From positions 1 through 35,296 of the forward strand of contig CALGAO010000126.1 in assembly GCA_937957685.1 (NCBI GenBank): 35,296 bases of DNA, in the 5' to 3' direction. This DNA is from an uncultured Paenibacillaceae bacterium. Its GTDB lineage: Bacteria > Bacillota > Bacilli > Paenibacillales > DA-C8. Of this stretch, positions 15,446-24,177 are shown piece after piece. How positions within the stretch are numbered: position 1 is the first letter of the stretch; every line of letters starts with the position of its first letter. The position numbers were made by a program, and so were the translations under genes. A model generated the notes under the pieces. That model worked only from the letters and a program-made list of their open reading frames with translations. It searched no databases and was not told the DNA's origin.

Positions 15446-16291
15446 ATGGGGTGGACGACGGTTGTCAACAGGCCTGTTCTGCTTCAATTGGCTGCTGTCG
15501 TCTTCATGATGACGTGGGCATGGTTTTCTGCTATTCCACTTTCGGAAGAGGCGATTCCGGAAGATATCGATGTGCAAAGCATGGTGATTCCTGTGGGAAC
15601 GGAGAAATACCTGCGCGTGATGACCTTCAACATTCGTCATGCGAGAGGGCTGGATGGCCGCGTCAATCTGAACCGGATCGTTGCCGACATCCTGCATGGT
15701 GAACCGGATATCGTCGCACTCCAGGAAGTTGACAGATTCCACATACGGAGCAAGTTTGTCGATCAAGTCAAATATTTAAAGAAAGCGCTTAATATGGATG
15801 CTTTTTTCTCTCCCTCCATTCAATATTATGGGATTGCTGAATACGGCAATGCGATCCTGAGCAAGTACCCGCTTGTTGACCAGAAGGTCGAACCGCTTCC
15901 GGGCATCAAGGAAAATCGCGCCTTGCTGTCTGCCAAAGTGCAGATCGGCGACTACGAGCTGACGCTGTTCACGACCCATCTGGGCGTGCTGGAGGATGAG
16001 CGGCGGATGCAGATGCCGATCATTCTTGACAAGCTGCATGCCGTGGATGGCCCGGCGATCTTCCTGGGCGATCTGAATATGGACGGGACTCACGATCTGT
16101 TGCAGAGCCTCAACGAACCATGGCGCAAGGCCGAGCTGATCCATGACTCCGGCACATTCTATCTCGGAGCGGAGATCGATCATATCTTCACTGGCCCCTT
16201 CGTTAGCGCGATCAACGCCTGGACGATCAAAACAACCTCATCTGATCATATGCCGGTCGTCGCTGAGCTCAAGATCGCCATGGATAACTAG
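15446..16291 (+). CDS. Endonuclease/exonuclease/phosphatase family protein, membrane-anchored
   Basis: A 281-residue protein with one N-terminal hydrophobic helix (about residues 10-30, uncleaved anchor or signal peptide) followed by an EEP-fold domain (DNase I/sphingomyelinase-like). Active-site motifs visible are MTFNIRHARGLDGRV, ALQEVDR (metal-binding Glu), TTHLGV, GDLNM (Asp/Asn pair) and the C-terminal SDHMPVV histidine. The full set suggests an active metal-dependent phosphodiesterase or phosphatase acting outside the membrane; the substrate (nucleic acid, phospholipid or sugar phosphate) cannot be told. GGGAGG lies 10 nt before the ATG. It is divergent from ydiF and faces the repeat array. 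Confidence 0.85.
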   Translation: MGWTTVVNRPVLLQLAAVVFMMTWAWFSAIPLSEEAIPEDIDVQSMVIPVGTEKYLRVMTFNIRHARGLDGRVNLNRIVADILHGEPDIVALQEVDRFHIRSKFVDQVKYLKKALNMDAFFSPSIQYYGIAEYGNAILSKYPLVDQKVEPLPGIKENRALLSAKVQIGDYELTLFTTHLGVLEDERRMQMPIILDKLHAVDGPAIFLGDLNMDGTHDLLQSLNEPWRKAELIHDSGTFYLGAEIDHIFTGPFVSAINAWTIKTTSSDHMPVVAELKIAMDN

Positions 16292-16707
16292 CCCGCTGAT
16301 GACAGAGTCAAAGTCCTGAACGAGCCTGCAAGTTGAGCAATCGATGCCATCAGGCTCTCTTATGGAGTAGTTAGTTGCTTGCGATTGTGATACACTGGCA
16401 GTACAAGCCAGAAATCGGGCGATATAGGATCACCTGACCATAGCTATTACTAAAGAAGAAAAAGGTCGGGAGACGCCGGTCAGCTGGATCGTAAGGCGTG
16501 CAAGCCGTAACCTGGTCACGACGTACAGGCGAAACAGGATCATACTGTAAGCAGGTCGCATTCAGATCATGGCTTACAGGTGAAGCCGGATCACACTGCA
16601 AGCAGATCGCATTCAGTTCATGGCTTACAGGCGAAGCCGGATCACACTGTAATCAGATCGCAGTCAGATCACGGCGTGGAGGATGAAGAAAGGTCGAGGT
16701 ATGCGAG
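16292..16707. other. Intergenic region with a hairpin and a tandem repeat
   Basis: About 415 bp between the EEP-family gene and the cyclo-ligase gene. It holds a 7-bp hairpin (16322-16328 with 16351-16357) followed by only TCTTAT, a weak terminator candidate, then about 110 bp without recognisable signals, then the 51-bp tandem repeat. A 62-codon frame (16498-16686) spans the repeat but has no good ribosome site. Confidence 0.5.
16525..16677. repeat. Tandem repeat, 51-bp period, three copies plus a degenerate fourth
   Basis: Copies begin (at ACAGG) at 16525, 16576 and 16627, each 51 bp, with a handful of substitutions. A more diverged unit precedes them from about 16474. The unit has recurring GATCA and TTACAGG elements. 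The period is a multiple of three, so open frames run through both strands, but it looks like noncoding DNA. It ends about 30 bp before the cyclo-ligase start. Confidence 0.85.
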
Positions 16708-17427
16708 ATGACGAAGCAGCCCGGCATGAGCAGCCAGGACGCGAAGCAGCGCAAGATCGCGCTGCGCAAGCAGATCATCGGGAAGCGGGACAAGCTCCCT
16801 CCGGAAGTGAGGGCGAGCAAGTCCGCCATCATCTGCGACAAGCTGTGGAGGTTGTTGCAGCAGCAGCTGGACAAGCTCCGCATACATAACGGCCAACCGG
16901 CAACGGTGCTGTCCTATCTCCCCTTCCGCTCCGAGGTGGATGTGCTGCCATTCCTTCATTGGTGCTGGACGGAAGGGATTGCGGTCGCCGTACCCCGCAC
17001 GCTGCCTGATGAGCGCCGCATGATCTTCCATCGGATCGGGAGTCTCGCAGACACGGAGACAACGTCGCCTTACGGCATCCGGGAGCCGCATCCCGGCCTC
17101 GCCGCGGTGGATGATCCTTCGTCGGCCGCGATGATCCTCGTGCCTGGAGCGGTGTTCGATCCGGCGGGTCGACGCATCGGATACGGCGGCGGATACTATG
17201 ACCGCTATCTCGCTGGCCTGGTCGAACCGGCACGTGAGTGCGCGCCAGACATCGGATATGCAGGCGGTGCACATCCAACTGTGCCAGACACCGCAGAGCG
17301 GCCGCTGCTCGTTGCTCCGTGCTTCGATCTGCAGGTCGTGGCGAGCGTTCCGGCTGAGCCGCATGACATCTCGATGGATGTGATCCTGACGGAACATAGA
17401 GAGATCGTCGTCCGAGATCGAGGCTAA
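16708..17427 (+). CDS. 5-formyltetrahydrofolate cyclo-ligase
   Basis: Converts 5-formyl-THF to 5,10-methenyl-THF using ATP, recycling the folate store. The 239-residue protein shows the family layout: N-terminal RKQIIGKRDKL for substrate and ATP contacts, YLPFRSEVDVLPFL, VPRTLPDERRM, YGIREPHPG and the signature FDPAGRRIGYGGGYYDRYL. It is longer than the usual roughly 190 residues because of an N-terminal extension and a longer region before LLVAPCFDLQVV. GAGG lies 8 nt before the ATG. It is followed 32 bp later by the MogA/MoaB-family gene, probably co-transcribed. In B. subtilis the homologue is yqgN, at a different locus. Confidence 0.92.
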   Translation: MTKQPGMSSQDAKQRKIALRKQIIGKRDKLPPEVRASKSAIICDKLWRLLQQQLDKLRIHNGQPATVLSYLPFRSEVDVLPFLHWCWTEGIAVAVPRTLPDERRMIFHRIGSLADTETTSPYGIREPHPGLAAVDDPSSAAMILVPGAVFDPAGRRIGYGGGYYDRYLAGLVEPARECAPDIGYAGGAHPTVPDTAERPLLVAPCFDLQVVASVPAEPHDISMDVILTEHREIVVRDRG

Positions 17428-17459
17428 CCATACGGTTATCGTTCGGGAGGAGAGCTCAT

Positions 17460-17951
17460 ATGCGCTGGAAAGCAGCTATACTGACTGCCAGTGACAGGGG
17501 AGCACGAGGGGAAAAGGAAGACGCAAGCGCTCAGATCATCCGGGAACTGGTAGAAGAGGACATGCTAGGAGAAGTTGTCGATTATCGCGTGGTGCCTGAT
17601 GAGATGGACGAGATCATGGCCGCGCTCATTGAGATGGCCGATTACCACCATGCCGATCTGATCATTACGACCGGGGGAACGGGCCTTGGCGCGCGTGACG
17701 TGACGCCGGAGGCGACGTCTCGCGTCATCGACCGGGAAGTGCCGGGTCTGGCCGAGGCGATGCGTGCGGCGGGCCTGCAACACAACCGACAGGCTCTGCT
17801 GTGGCGCGGCATCTGCGGGGTTCGCGGACGTACCCTGATCCTGAATCTGCCGGACCATCCGAAGTGGGTGCATATCTGCCTCGCCGCTGTGCTGGATGTG
17901 CTGCCGCAAGCGCTGCAGAGCATCACCGGCCATTCCGCGGTCTCGAAGTAA
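17460..17951 (+). CDS. MogA/MoaB-family molybdopterin adenylyltransferase
   Basis: A 163-residue protein of the molybdenum cofactor family that adenylates molybdopterin before metal insertion. The fold and motifs are clear: AAILTASDRGARGEKEDAS, VPDEMDEI, IITTGGTGLGARDVTPEAT and VPGLAEAMR. The C-terminal glycine-serine-proline loop, usually NLPGSPK, reads NLPDHPK here, an unusual change next to the substrate pocket. GGGAGGAG lies 7 nt before the ATG. No other molybdenum cofactor genes are visible. It stands where B. subtilis has the moaC-like ydiG, upstream of tatAC. Confidence 0.88.
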   Translation: MRWKAAILTASDRGARGEKEDASAQIIRELVEEDMLGEVVDYRVVPDEMDEIMAALIEMADYHHADLIITTGGTGLGARDVTPEATSRVIDREVPGLAEAMRAAGLQHNRQALLWRGICGVRGRTLILNLPDHPKWVHICLAAVLDVLPQALQSITGHSAVSK

Positions 17952-18070
17952 CCATTCCGATCCATATCCCCGCTCACCTTCTCACCTGGATCGTGGAGGA
18001 ACGGGTGCCCATACGCGGTCTGTCGACGGTCGCTCCAATTCCGACAATTTTATGTCGAAAGCCTCGCGAA

Positions 18071-18100
18071 TTGGACTTCTGTTATCCCTTATTGTACAAT
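18071..18100 (+). promoter_or_regulatory. Sigma-A promoter of tatA-tatC
   Basis: TTGGAC (18071-18076), 18 bp, TACAAT (18095-18100). It lies 90 bp before tatA, in the 238-bp gap after the MogA/MoaB-family gene. Confidence 0.65.
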
Positions 18101-18189
18101 TTATTCAGCCTGGAACATTGAATCGACGGATGTGTCAGGCATCGAATGCGATTGGTTTCGCAGGAACCCCTTGAGGAGGATGTTTAGAT

Positions 18190-18441
18190 ATGGGTCTTGG
18201 TAATATCGGATTGGGCGGTTTGATCCTCATACTGGTCGTCGTGCTGCTCCTGTTCGGGCCGAGCAAGCTGCCTGAACTGGGCCGCGCGTTTGGCAGAACG
18301 CTTCGCGAATTCAAGGCGGGTGCCAAGGAACTCATCGACGATGAGCCCCAGCCGCAGCGCAAGGAAGTGGAAGGCCGCGAGATCAGCGGTTCGCAGGACA
18401 CCGGTTCATCCCAGGCGCAGGATCGCAGATTGCCGGAGTAA
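18190..18441 (+). CDS. tatA: Sec-independent protein translocase subunit TatA
   Basis: TatA forms the pore-like assemblies that move folded twin-arginine proteins across the membrane with TatC. The 83-residue protein has one N-terminal membrane helix (about residues 8-22), the hinge LFGPSKLPELGRAFGRTLREFK and a short charged C-terminal tail. GAGGAGGA lies about 9 nt before the ATG. tatC follows about 20 bp later. The pair with no tatB is the minimal Gram-positive arrangement, as in tatAy-tatCy next to groESL in B. subtilis. Confidence 0.95.
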   Translation: MGLGNIGLGGLILILVVVLLLFGPSKLPELGRAFGRTLREFKAGAKELIDDEPQPQRKEVEGREISGSQDTGSSQAQDRRLPE

Positions 18442-18462
18442 ACGGACTGGCAGGTGAAGCTG

Positions 18463-19221
18463 TTGAAGTCAGATAAGGAGATGACTTTGGTCGATCACTT
18501 GGACGAACTGCGCACGCGCGCGGTACGCATCGTGATCGTTTTTGTTTTGGCGCTTGTCGTCGGATTCATCGTGGCTCAACCGATCATCCAGTATCTGATC
18601 GAGAGGCCGCCGGTGGCCGAGTTCGAGCTCAATGTGTTCTCGCCCTGGGACTCCCTCCGCATCTATATTAATGTCGCGATGCTGGCGGCGATCCTGATCT
18701 CGCTCCCGTTCGCGATCTTCCAGATCTGGCGGTTCGTCAGTCCGGGACTCCACGACAAGGAGCGCCGGGCGGCTCTGTATTACATCCCTGTGGCCGTTGT
18801 GCTTGGTTTGTTCGGATTGGCCTTTGCGTATTTCGTCGTTTTCCCGCTGGCGTTCTCCTTTACGCTGTTCCTCGCGCAATCGATGGAACTGACGGAGACT
18901 TACGGGATCGCCCAATATTTCTCGTTCATGTTCAACATCCTGATCCCGGTGACGCTGGTGTTTGAATTGCCCGTGGTGGTGCTGTTCCTGACGACCGTAC
19001 ATATCCTGACGCCTCATGTATTAATAAAAGCCCGCAAGGCCGCATATGTTGTGTTAGTTGTCGTCAGCACCCTGATCACGCCGCCCGACCTCGTATCCGC
19101 GCTGATCGTCTATTTCCCGCTTATCCTGTTGTATGAACTCAGCATTTTCTTCTCCAGGAAAGTATACAGGAAGCAACAGCTGAAGCTGCAAGCGATGGAA
19201 GAACGCCTTCAGGAGACCTGA
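18463..19221 (+). CDS. tatC: Sec-independent protein translocase subunit TatC
   Basis: TatC is the twin-arginine signal receptor, a six-helix membrane protein. Visible are the N-terminal MTLVDHLDELRTR, the conserved segment NVFSPWDSLRIYINVAM, the periplasmic-loop and helix pattern FRFVSPGLHDKER-like (here WRFVSPGLHDKERR), FNILIPVTLVFELPVVV and the terminal TPPDLVSALIVYFPL. Start choice: TTG 18463 has AGGTG 6 nt upstream and gives 252 residues. GTG 18454 would add three residues without a ribosome site, while ATG 18481 has AAGGAG directly abutting it. It is the last gene of the tatAC operon. Confidence 0.93.
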   Translation: MKSDKEMTLVDHLDELRTRAVRIVIVFVLALVVGFIVAQPIIQYLIERPPVAEFELNVFSPWDSLRIYINVAMLAAILISLPFAIFQIWRFVSPGLHDKERRAALYYIPVAVVLGLFGLAFAYFVVFPLAFSFTLFLAQSMELTETYGIAQYFSFMFNILIPVTLVFELPVVVLFLTTVHILTPHVLIKARKAAYVVLVVVSTLITPPDLVSALIVYFPLILLYELSIFFSRKVYRKQQLKLQAMEERLQET

Positions 19222-19240
19222 ATCTCGAGGCGTTCTCGTT
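19200..19240 (+). terminator. Hairpin overlapping the tatC stop, possible terminator
   Basis: A 9-bp perfect stem (19200-19208 with 19228-19236) starts inside the last codons of tatC. The following bases are only moderately T-rich (CGTTGTG), so it may terminate weakly or protect the 3' end. Confidence 0.4.
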
Positions 19241-19366
19241 GTGTCTGGAGGAACAGGAATAAACCGGAAGCGGTTGGACATCCTAGTAAAGGTTGTGCCC
19301 GACAAGCTGCATGAGATGAAGCGGCCAACGAATGGAATTTTTTTTGCGAAATTTGAGCAAAACCAC

Positions 19367-19395
19367 TTGAAAATCAGAATCGAAGTCATTAATAT
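19367..19395 (+). promoter_or_regulatory. Sigma-A promoter of groES-groEL
   Basis: TTGAAA (19367-19372), 17 bp, TAATAT (19390-19395). The predicted start of transcription falls just before the CIRCE element. Confidence 0.8.
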
Positions 19396-19406
19396 AGTAA
19401 TTGTTG

Positions 19407-19433
19407 TTAGCACTTGGTCTGGGCGAGTGCTAA
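19407..19433 (+). promoter_or_regulatory. CIRCE operator for the heat-shock repressor HrcA
   Basis: TTAGCACTT (19407-19415), nine bases, GAGTGCTAA (19425-19433). One base of the left arm departs from the TTAGCACTC consensus. It sits at the 5' end of the groES transcript, where HrcA binding blocks transcription until heat shock. HrcA itself is not in the window. Confidence 0.95.
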
Positions 19434-19494
19434 CAATTGATTTCTACACATAACATTCCATATGAAAACATAGTAACAAGGAGGTTATTCTCAC

Positions 19495-19776
19495 ATGATC
19501 AGACCACTCGGCGATCGCGTAGTCATCGAACCAATCGCGAAAGAAGAAACGACTGCAAGCGGCATCGTACTGCCTGAGACTGCCAAGGAGAAGCCGCAAG
19601 AAGGCAAGGTAGTAGCGGTAGGCAGCGGCCATCTGAAAGACGGAGAACGCATCCCGCTCGAGCTGAAAGAGGGAGACCGCGTGATTTTCTCCAAGTATGC
19701 AGGTACTGAAGTGAAGATTGAGGGCAAGGAATACCTGATCATGCGCGAAGGCGACGTTCTGGCGATTCTCTCCTGA
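19495..19776 (+). CDS. groES: Co-chaperonin GroES
   Basis: The 93-residue lid subunit of the GroEL-GroES folding chamber. It starts MIRPLGDRVVIEPIAKEE, carries the mobile loop region ETTASGIVLPETAKEKPQEG and ends EYLIMREGDVLAIL, all typical. AAGGAGG lies 10 nt before the ATG. The CIRCE operator and promoter are directly upstream, and groEL follows 97 bp later in the same operon. Confidence 0.98.
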   Translation: MIRPLGDRVVIEPIAKEETTASGIVLPETAKEKPQEGKVVAVGSGHLKDGERIPLELKEGDRVIFSKYAGTEVKIEGKEYLIMREGDVLAILS

Positions 19777-19873
19777 TCGTGCGCCTGACCGACTTGTTTG
19801 AAGTCCGTATCGCATAGAGAGCGTTCAATCGTTCCAAATCTGAGAATCATCATTTGCAGGAGGTAAGAGAACC

Positions 19874-21496
<1,623 letters not shown>

Positions 21497-21532
21497 TCTC
21501 GTGATCGAACCTGATCGATCATGAGTTCAAAG

Positions 21533-21572
21533 GACACCTGGAAGTGAGGACCTCACTTCCGGGTGTCTTTTT
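21533..21572 (+). terminator. Rho-independent terminator of groESL
   Basis: A 16-bp stem (21533-21548 with 21552-21567, one T-G pair), a 3-base loop and a TTTTT tract. It marks the boundary to the AT-rich cassette downstream. Confidence 0.93.
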
Positions 21573-21620
21573 GTCATTTTCGCCATTGGCATTTGTATGT
21601 TCAAGATCAAATTGGAAACA

Positions 21621-21641
21621 ATAACTGTTATCATGAATAAC
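21621..21641 (+). promoter_or_regulatory. Operator-like repeat upstream of the XRE repressor gene
   Basis: The pentamer ATAAC or its complement GTTAT occurs three times in 21 bp (ATAAC-T-GTTAT-CATGA-ATAAC), giving two overlapping dyads just upstream of the cassette promoter. Autoregulation by the adjacent XRE protein is an inference. Confidence 0.5.
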
Positions 21642-21646
21642 ATATA

Positions 21647-21675
21647 TTGAATAATATTATCGTCGATGTTAAAAT
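21647..21675 (+). promoter_or_regulatory. Sigma-A promoter of the XRE-metallopeptidase cassette
   Basis: TTGAAT (21647-21652), 17 bp, TAAAAT (21670-21675). The XRE gene starts about 27 bp downstream. Confidence 0.7.
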
Positions 21676-21702
21676 TAACAACAAAGATGAAGGAGAATGG
21701 AT

Positions 21703-22044
21703 ATGTCTGTAATCAAATTTAATGTGAATCAGTTTGCGATTGATCTGAAAAAGTTCCGGGCAAATCGAACTCAACAGGAAATGGCAGATGAACTTGGAGT
21801 CCATCGCTCGACCTTATCACAACTGGAAAATGAAAAGGTAATTCCAACACTTGAAACCCTGCGAGTTTTTTGTGAAAAAACGGGTTATCCTCCAGACAGG
21901 TATTTTCAGCGTGAAGAACTGGATCCTGTCTTATTGATGATGGGAAAAATGCAGGGTTCCGACAAAGACAACCTGATGGAGGTACTGGACAGAATCAGCA
22001 TTCGTCTGAAATATCTTGCGATTAACAAAAGGTGTGCCAAATGA
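21703..22044 (+). CDS. XRE-family helix-turn-helix regulator
   Basis: A 113-residue DNA-binding protein. Residues about 10-65 form a Cro/CI-type helix-turn-helix: FRANRTQQEMADELGVHRST is the recognition pair, then LSQLENEKVIPTLETL. The C-terminal 45 residues are helical and of unknown role. ATG 21703 has AAGGAG 7 nt upstream; an ATG at 21697 is too close to that site. The stop overlaps the next start as ATGA. Base composition is visibly more AT-rich than groEL and the genes further downstream, which suggests acquisition. By analogy with ImmR-ImmA of ICEBs1, this would be a repressor inactivated by its neighbouring protease; that is inferred. Confidence 0.88.
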   Translation: MSVIKFNVNQFAIDLKKFRANRTQQEMADELGVHRSTLSQLENEKVIPTLETLRVFCEKTGYPPDRYFQREELDPVLLMMGKMQGSDKDNLMEVLDRISIRLKYLAINKRCAK

Positions 22045-22988
22045 TTGACGTTGCAGGTTCGAATTTTGAAGCGTTTCTGGCTGCTTACTCTCAGATACGG
22101 TATGATTTTGAAATGGATGCATTTGATCGAACGGAGATCAGGGAGATCAAGAAACTGGCGCGTGAAAAAAGAGCTGCTTACGGATTAGAAGCCCCTTTGG
22201 GCAGGAATATATTTCGCTATATTGCATCGAAGGAACAGCATGTTTTTTTCGAAAGCCAGCATTTCGATAATCCCTGTCTCGATGCCTTTTTATTTATTCC
22301 ACCACATCATAACGAAAATGTATTCATTGTGTTGAATAGTCAACAACCTTTGGTCAACCAGATTTTTGCCGCTGCACATGAATATTACCACTATCTGATT
22401 CACAGGGATCACCATGTGTGTTCCTTGGCTGACCTGAAGGATAAAGAAGAACAAAAAGCAAGTCGATTCGCAGCTGAATTTTTATTGCCTGATGAGGCAC
22501 TGAGGAAGAGCATCGAAAGATGGTTGGAGATTATTCATAAAAATGCTTTTAAGGAAGCTGACAAGACGGATGTTGTAATCCTGTGTTACGGGCTGACCAT
22601 TCATTATGAATTGCCATTGAAAGCTGTTATCTACCGTTTGGCAGAAGAACATTATATCGATGATGTTTCAACCTATATGGATGACTACGAATTTATCAAA
22701 AAGACATTTCATCAAGCCATTGTCCGTGATCAAAAACAAGCCAAGGAACTCATCAGCAACGAGAATCCATATATCGATGAGACCATGTATGATCTATTGA
22801 TTAATGCATACCGTCATGGGTACGTTTCTTTTTCTGAGCTGGAGAAGGACATTCAAATGCTGAAACTGAATAGCGAAATATTAACTCCGTTTAGAGAAGA
22901 AATAATGAGCGAAGAGGACGATGAAGAGTTGCCTGACCACCTCAAAGAATCGTTGTCAAGAAAAATATTGGATTCACAAGTGGAATGA
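22041..22988 (+). CDS. ImmA/IrrE-family zinc metallopeptidase
   Basis: A 315-residue protein with the COG2856-type metalloprotease domain. The zinc motif HEYYH is at residues 113-117, in the context AAAHEYYHYLIHRD. A downstream Glu in SRFAAEFLLP (about residue 146) is the expected third ligand. The domain is preceded by a region with IASKEQHVFFESQ. A C-terminal helical half (about 170-315) exceeds simple ImmA proteins. Its ATG overlaps the XRE stop by 4 nt, with AAAGGTG 6 nt upstream, so the pair is translationally coupled. Family members cleave partner XRE repressors or act in toxin-antitoxin-like pairs; here the target is inferred to be the upstream regulator or the third protein. Confidence 0.88.
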   Translation: MIDVAGSNFEAFLAAYSQIRYDFEMDAFDRTEIREIKKLAREKRAAYGLEAPLGRNIFRYIASKEQHVFFESQHFDNPCLDAFLFIPPHHNENVFIVLNSQQPLVNQIFAAAHEYYHYLIHRDHHVCSLADLKDKEEQKASRFAAEFLLPDEALRKSIERWLEIIHKNAFKEADKTDVVILCYGLTIHYELPLKAVIYRLAEEHYIDDVSTYMDDYEFIKKTFHQAIVRDQKQAKELISNENPYIDETMYDLLINAYRHGYVSFSELEKDIQMLKLNSEILTPFREEIMSEEDDEELPDHLKESLSRKILDSQVE

Positions 22989-23347
22989 TGCAGCTTCATC
23001 AAGCGTTGCATCGTCCTGTTCTCTTTGATGCCAGCGTACTCATGGTCGGAGTTGACAGGCAATCAGTAGATCATAACTCGGCCAGTAAGAACATTCCATA
23101 TTTTTCAGCCAGAGATGGTGCAGCTATGAGAGCCATCGCAGAGGTTGAATCTCTTAAAGAGATAGAACTGCTGGGGTTTGAACAGCTTTTGCTGTTGGGA
23201 TGGCTTAATAATCCAAACAGCCAGGAATACAAGAAAAGCCACCATTCGCTATACAAATCAGAATGCAGTATTGCAATCAAGGCCGGACTCATTCCTGAAA
23301 CGTTTAATAAATATATCATCATGGTGAGTCAAGAAGAAAGCCAATAA
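22985..23347 (+). CDS. Short protein resembling an internally deleted PIN domain
   Basis: A 120-residue protein coupled to the metallopeptidase gene by an ATGA overlap. The N-terminus reads PVLFDASVLMVGVD, like the first strand of a PIN nuclease with its catalytic Asp (D15). At residues 36-45 it reads NIPYFSARDG, like the last active-site strand of PIN domains (D44), followed by helices. The roughly 70-90 residues that normally lie between these two segments, with the middle acidic residues, are absent. It could therefore be an in-frame deletion derivative of a PIN toxin, or an unrelated small protein. The PIN resemblance is my reading of motifs, not a search result. AT-rich like its two neighbours. 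Confidence 0.5.
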   Translation: MMQLHQALHRPVLFDASVLMVGVDRQSVDHNSASKNIPYFSARDGAAMRAIAEVESLKEIELLGFEQLLLLGWLNNPNSQEYKKSHHSLYKSECSIAIKAGLIPETFNKYIIMVSQEESQ

Positions 23348-23361
23348 TGCAATGGCACAGT

Positions 23362-23412
23362 TGTCCTGCAGAACCAGACAATGAGCTGATTCACAGGACA
23401 GTTTTTATTTTT
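23362..23412 (+). terminator. Terminator at the end of the AT-rich cassette
   Basis: TGTCCTG (23362-23368) pairs with CAGGACA (23394-23400) across a 25-nt loop, followed by TTTTTATTTTT. Confidence 0.7.
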
Positions 23413-23541
23413 GTGTCGGTATTATACCTGGATTGATTCAATGGAGCAGCTGGCATTTTTCTTAGCAATGTATTCCAAAATGGCGTCTGTCGGTCGATAT
23501 AAGGATTAGAAGTATAATCAGCAGATCAGGGGTGAACGAAT

Positions 23542-24177
23542 ATGACCATCATATCATCAGCTGGCCAATCGGTCTGGTCCCGATATGTCAGGCAGGAGCC
23601 GGCTTCACGCCAAGGGAGCGCGGCCCAGGGCGAGAAGACAGAGCGCAAGGCCGATGCCAGACAGACGTGGATGGAGGAGGCCCGTCGCGTCGCCATGGGG
23701 CTGCAAGCCTTCCGCACTGGCAAGGAAGGAAGCGGCCTCCAGGTCAGGTCCCTGATCGACAAGTTCAAGACAGGCAAGAAGCTGACGCCGGCCGAGATGG
23801 CCTATCTGCGCAAGCACGCGCCGGACGAGTACGAGACGATCGAACGGATCTCACGTGAACGTGAGGTCGTGGAATGGGGGATGCGGGCTGCGGTTACCAA
23901 GCAGGATGTGGACCACGTCGTCCTGCTGTCGTCGCGGCACGCGCTGAAGAAGTCGGCTTCCGAGGCGGACGTCGTACGGGCGGCGCAATTCAGAGATGCG
24001 CATTATCAATATATGCAAACCGAGGAATATCGGGAGAAGCCCAATCATCCGTGGGAGGATCGCAAGAGATCGTCCCGGACTCGCTATATCCCGGAGAATA
24101 ACAACATCCGCTACAACACCATGGCGATCTTCGCCTATGAGAAGGCGAAGCAGATCGGAAGACGCCCTTTGATCTGA
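23542..24177 (+). CDS. Conserved-looking hydrophilic protein of unknown function
   Basis: A 211-residue, highly charged protein without signal peptide, membrane helix or known motif. The first 40 residues are low-complexity (Gln/Ala/Arg-rich). Residues about 44-150 look helical, with the segment LIDKFKTGKKLTPAEMAYLRKHAPD resembling helix-turn stretches seen in uncharacterised Bacillota proteins. The C-terminus is Arg/Asn/Tyr-rich. GGGGTGA lies about 9 nt before the ATG, and a TATAAT (23513-23518) without a clear -35 precedes it. It stands alone between the AT-rich cassette and the following remnant, and its GC content is back to that of the bulk. I cannot suggest a function. Confidence 0.7.
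   Translation: MTIISSAGQSVWSRYVRQEPASRQGSAAQGEKTERKADARQTWMEEARRVAMGLQAFRTGKEGSGLQVRSLIDKFKTGKKLTPAEMAYLRKHAPDEYETIERISREREVVEWGMRAAVTKQDVDHVVLLSSRHALKKSASEADVVRAAQFRDAHYQYMQTEEYREKPNHPWEDRKRSSRTRYIPENNNIRYNTMAIFAYEKAKQIGRRPLI

Noticed and set aside
16322..16360. Terminator after the EEP-family gene
   Set aside because: A 7-bp stem with a 22-nt loop and only TCTTAT after it; mentioned in the gap description but too weak for its own call.
16498..16686. A 62-codon gene across the 51-bp tandem repeat
   Set aside because: The frame is open because 51 is divisible by three; there is no ribosome site and the reverse strand is equally open.
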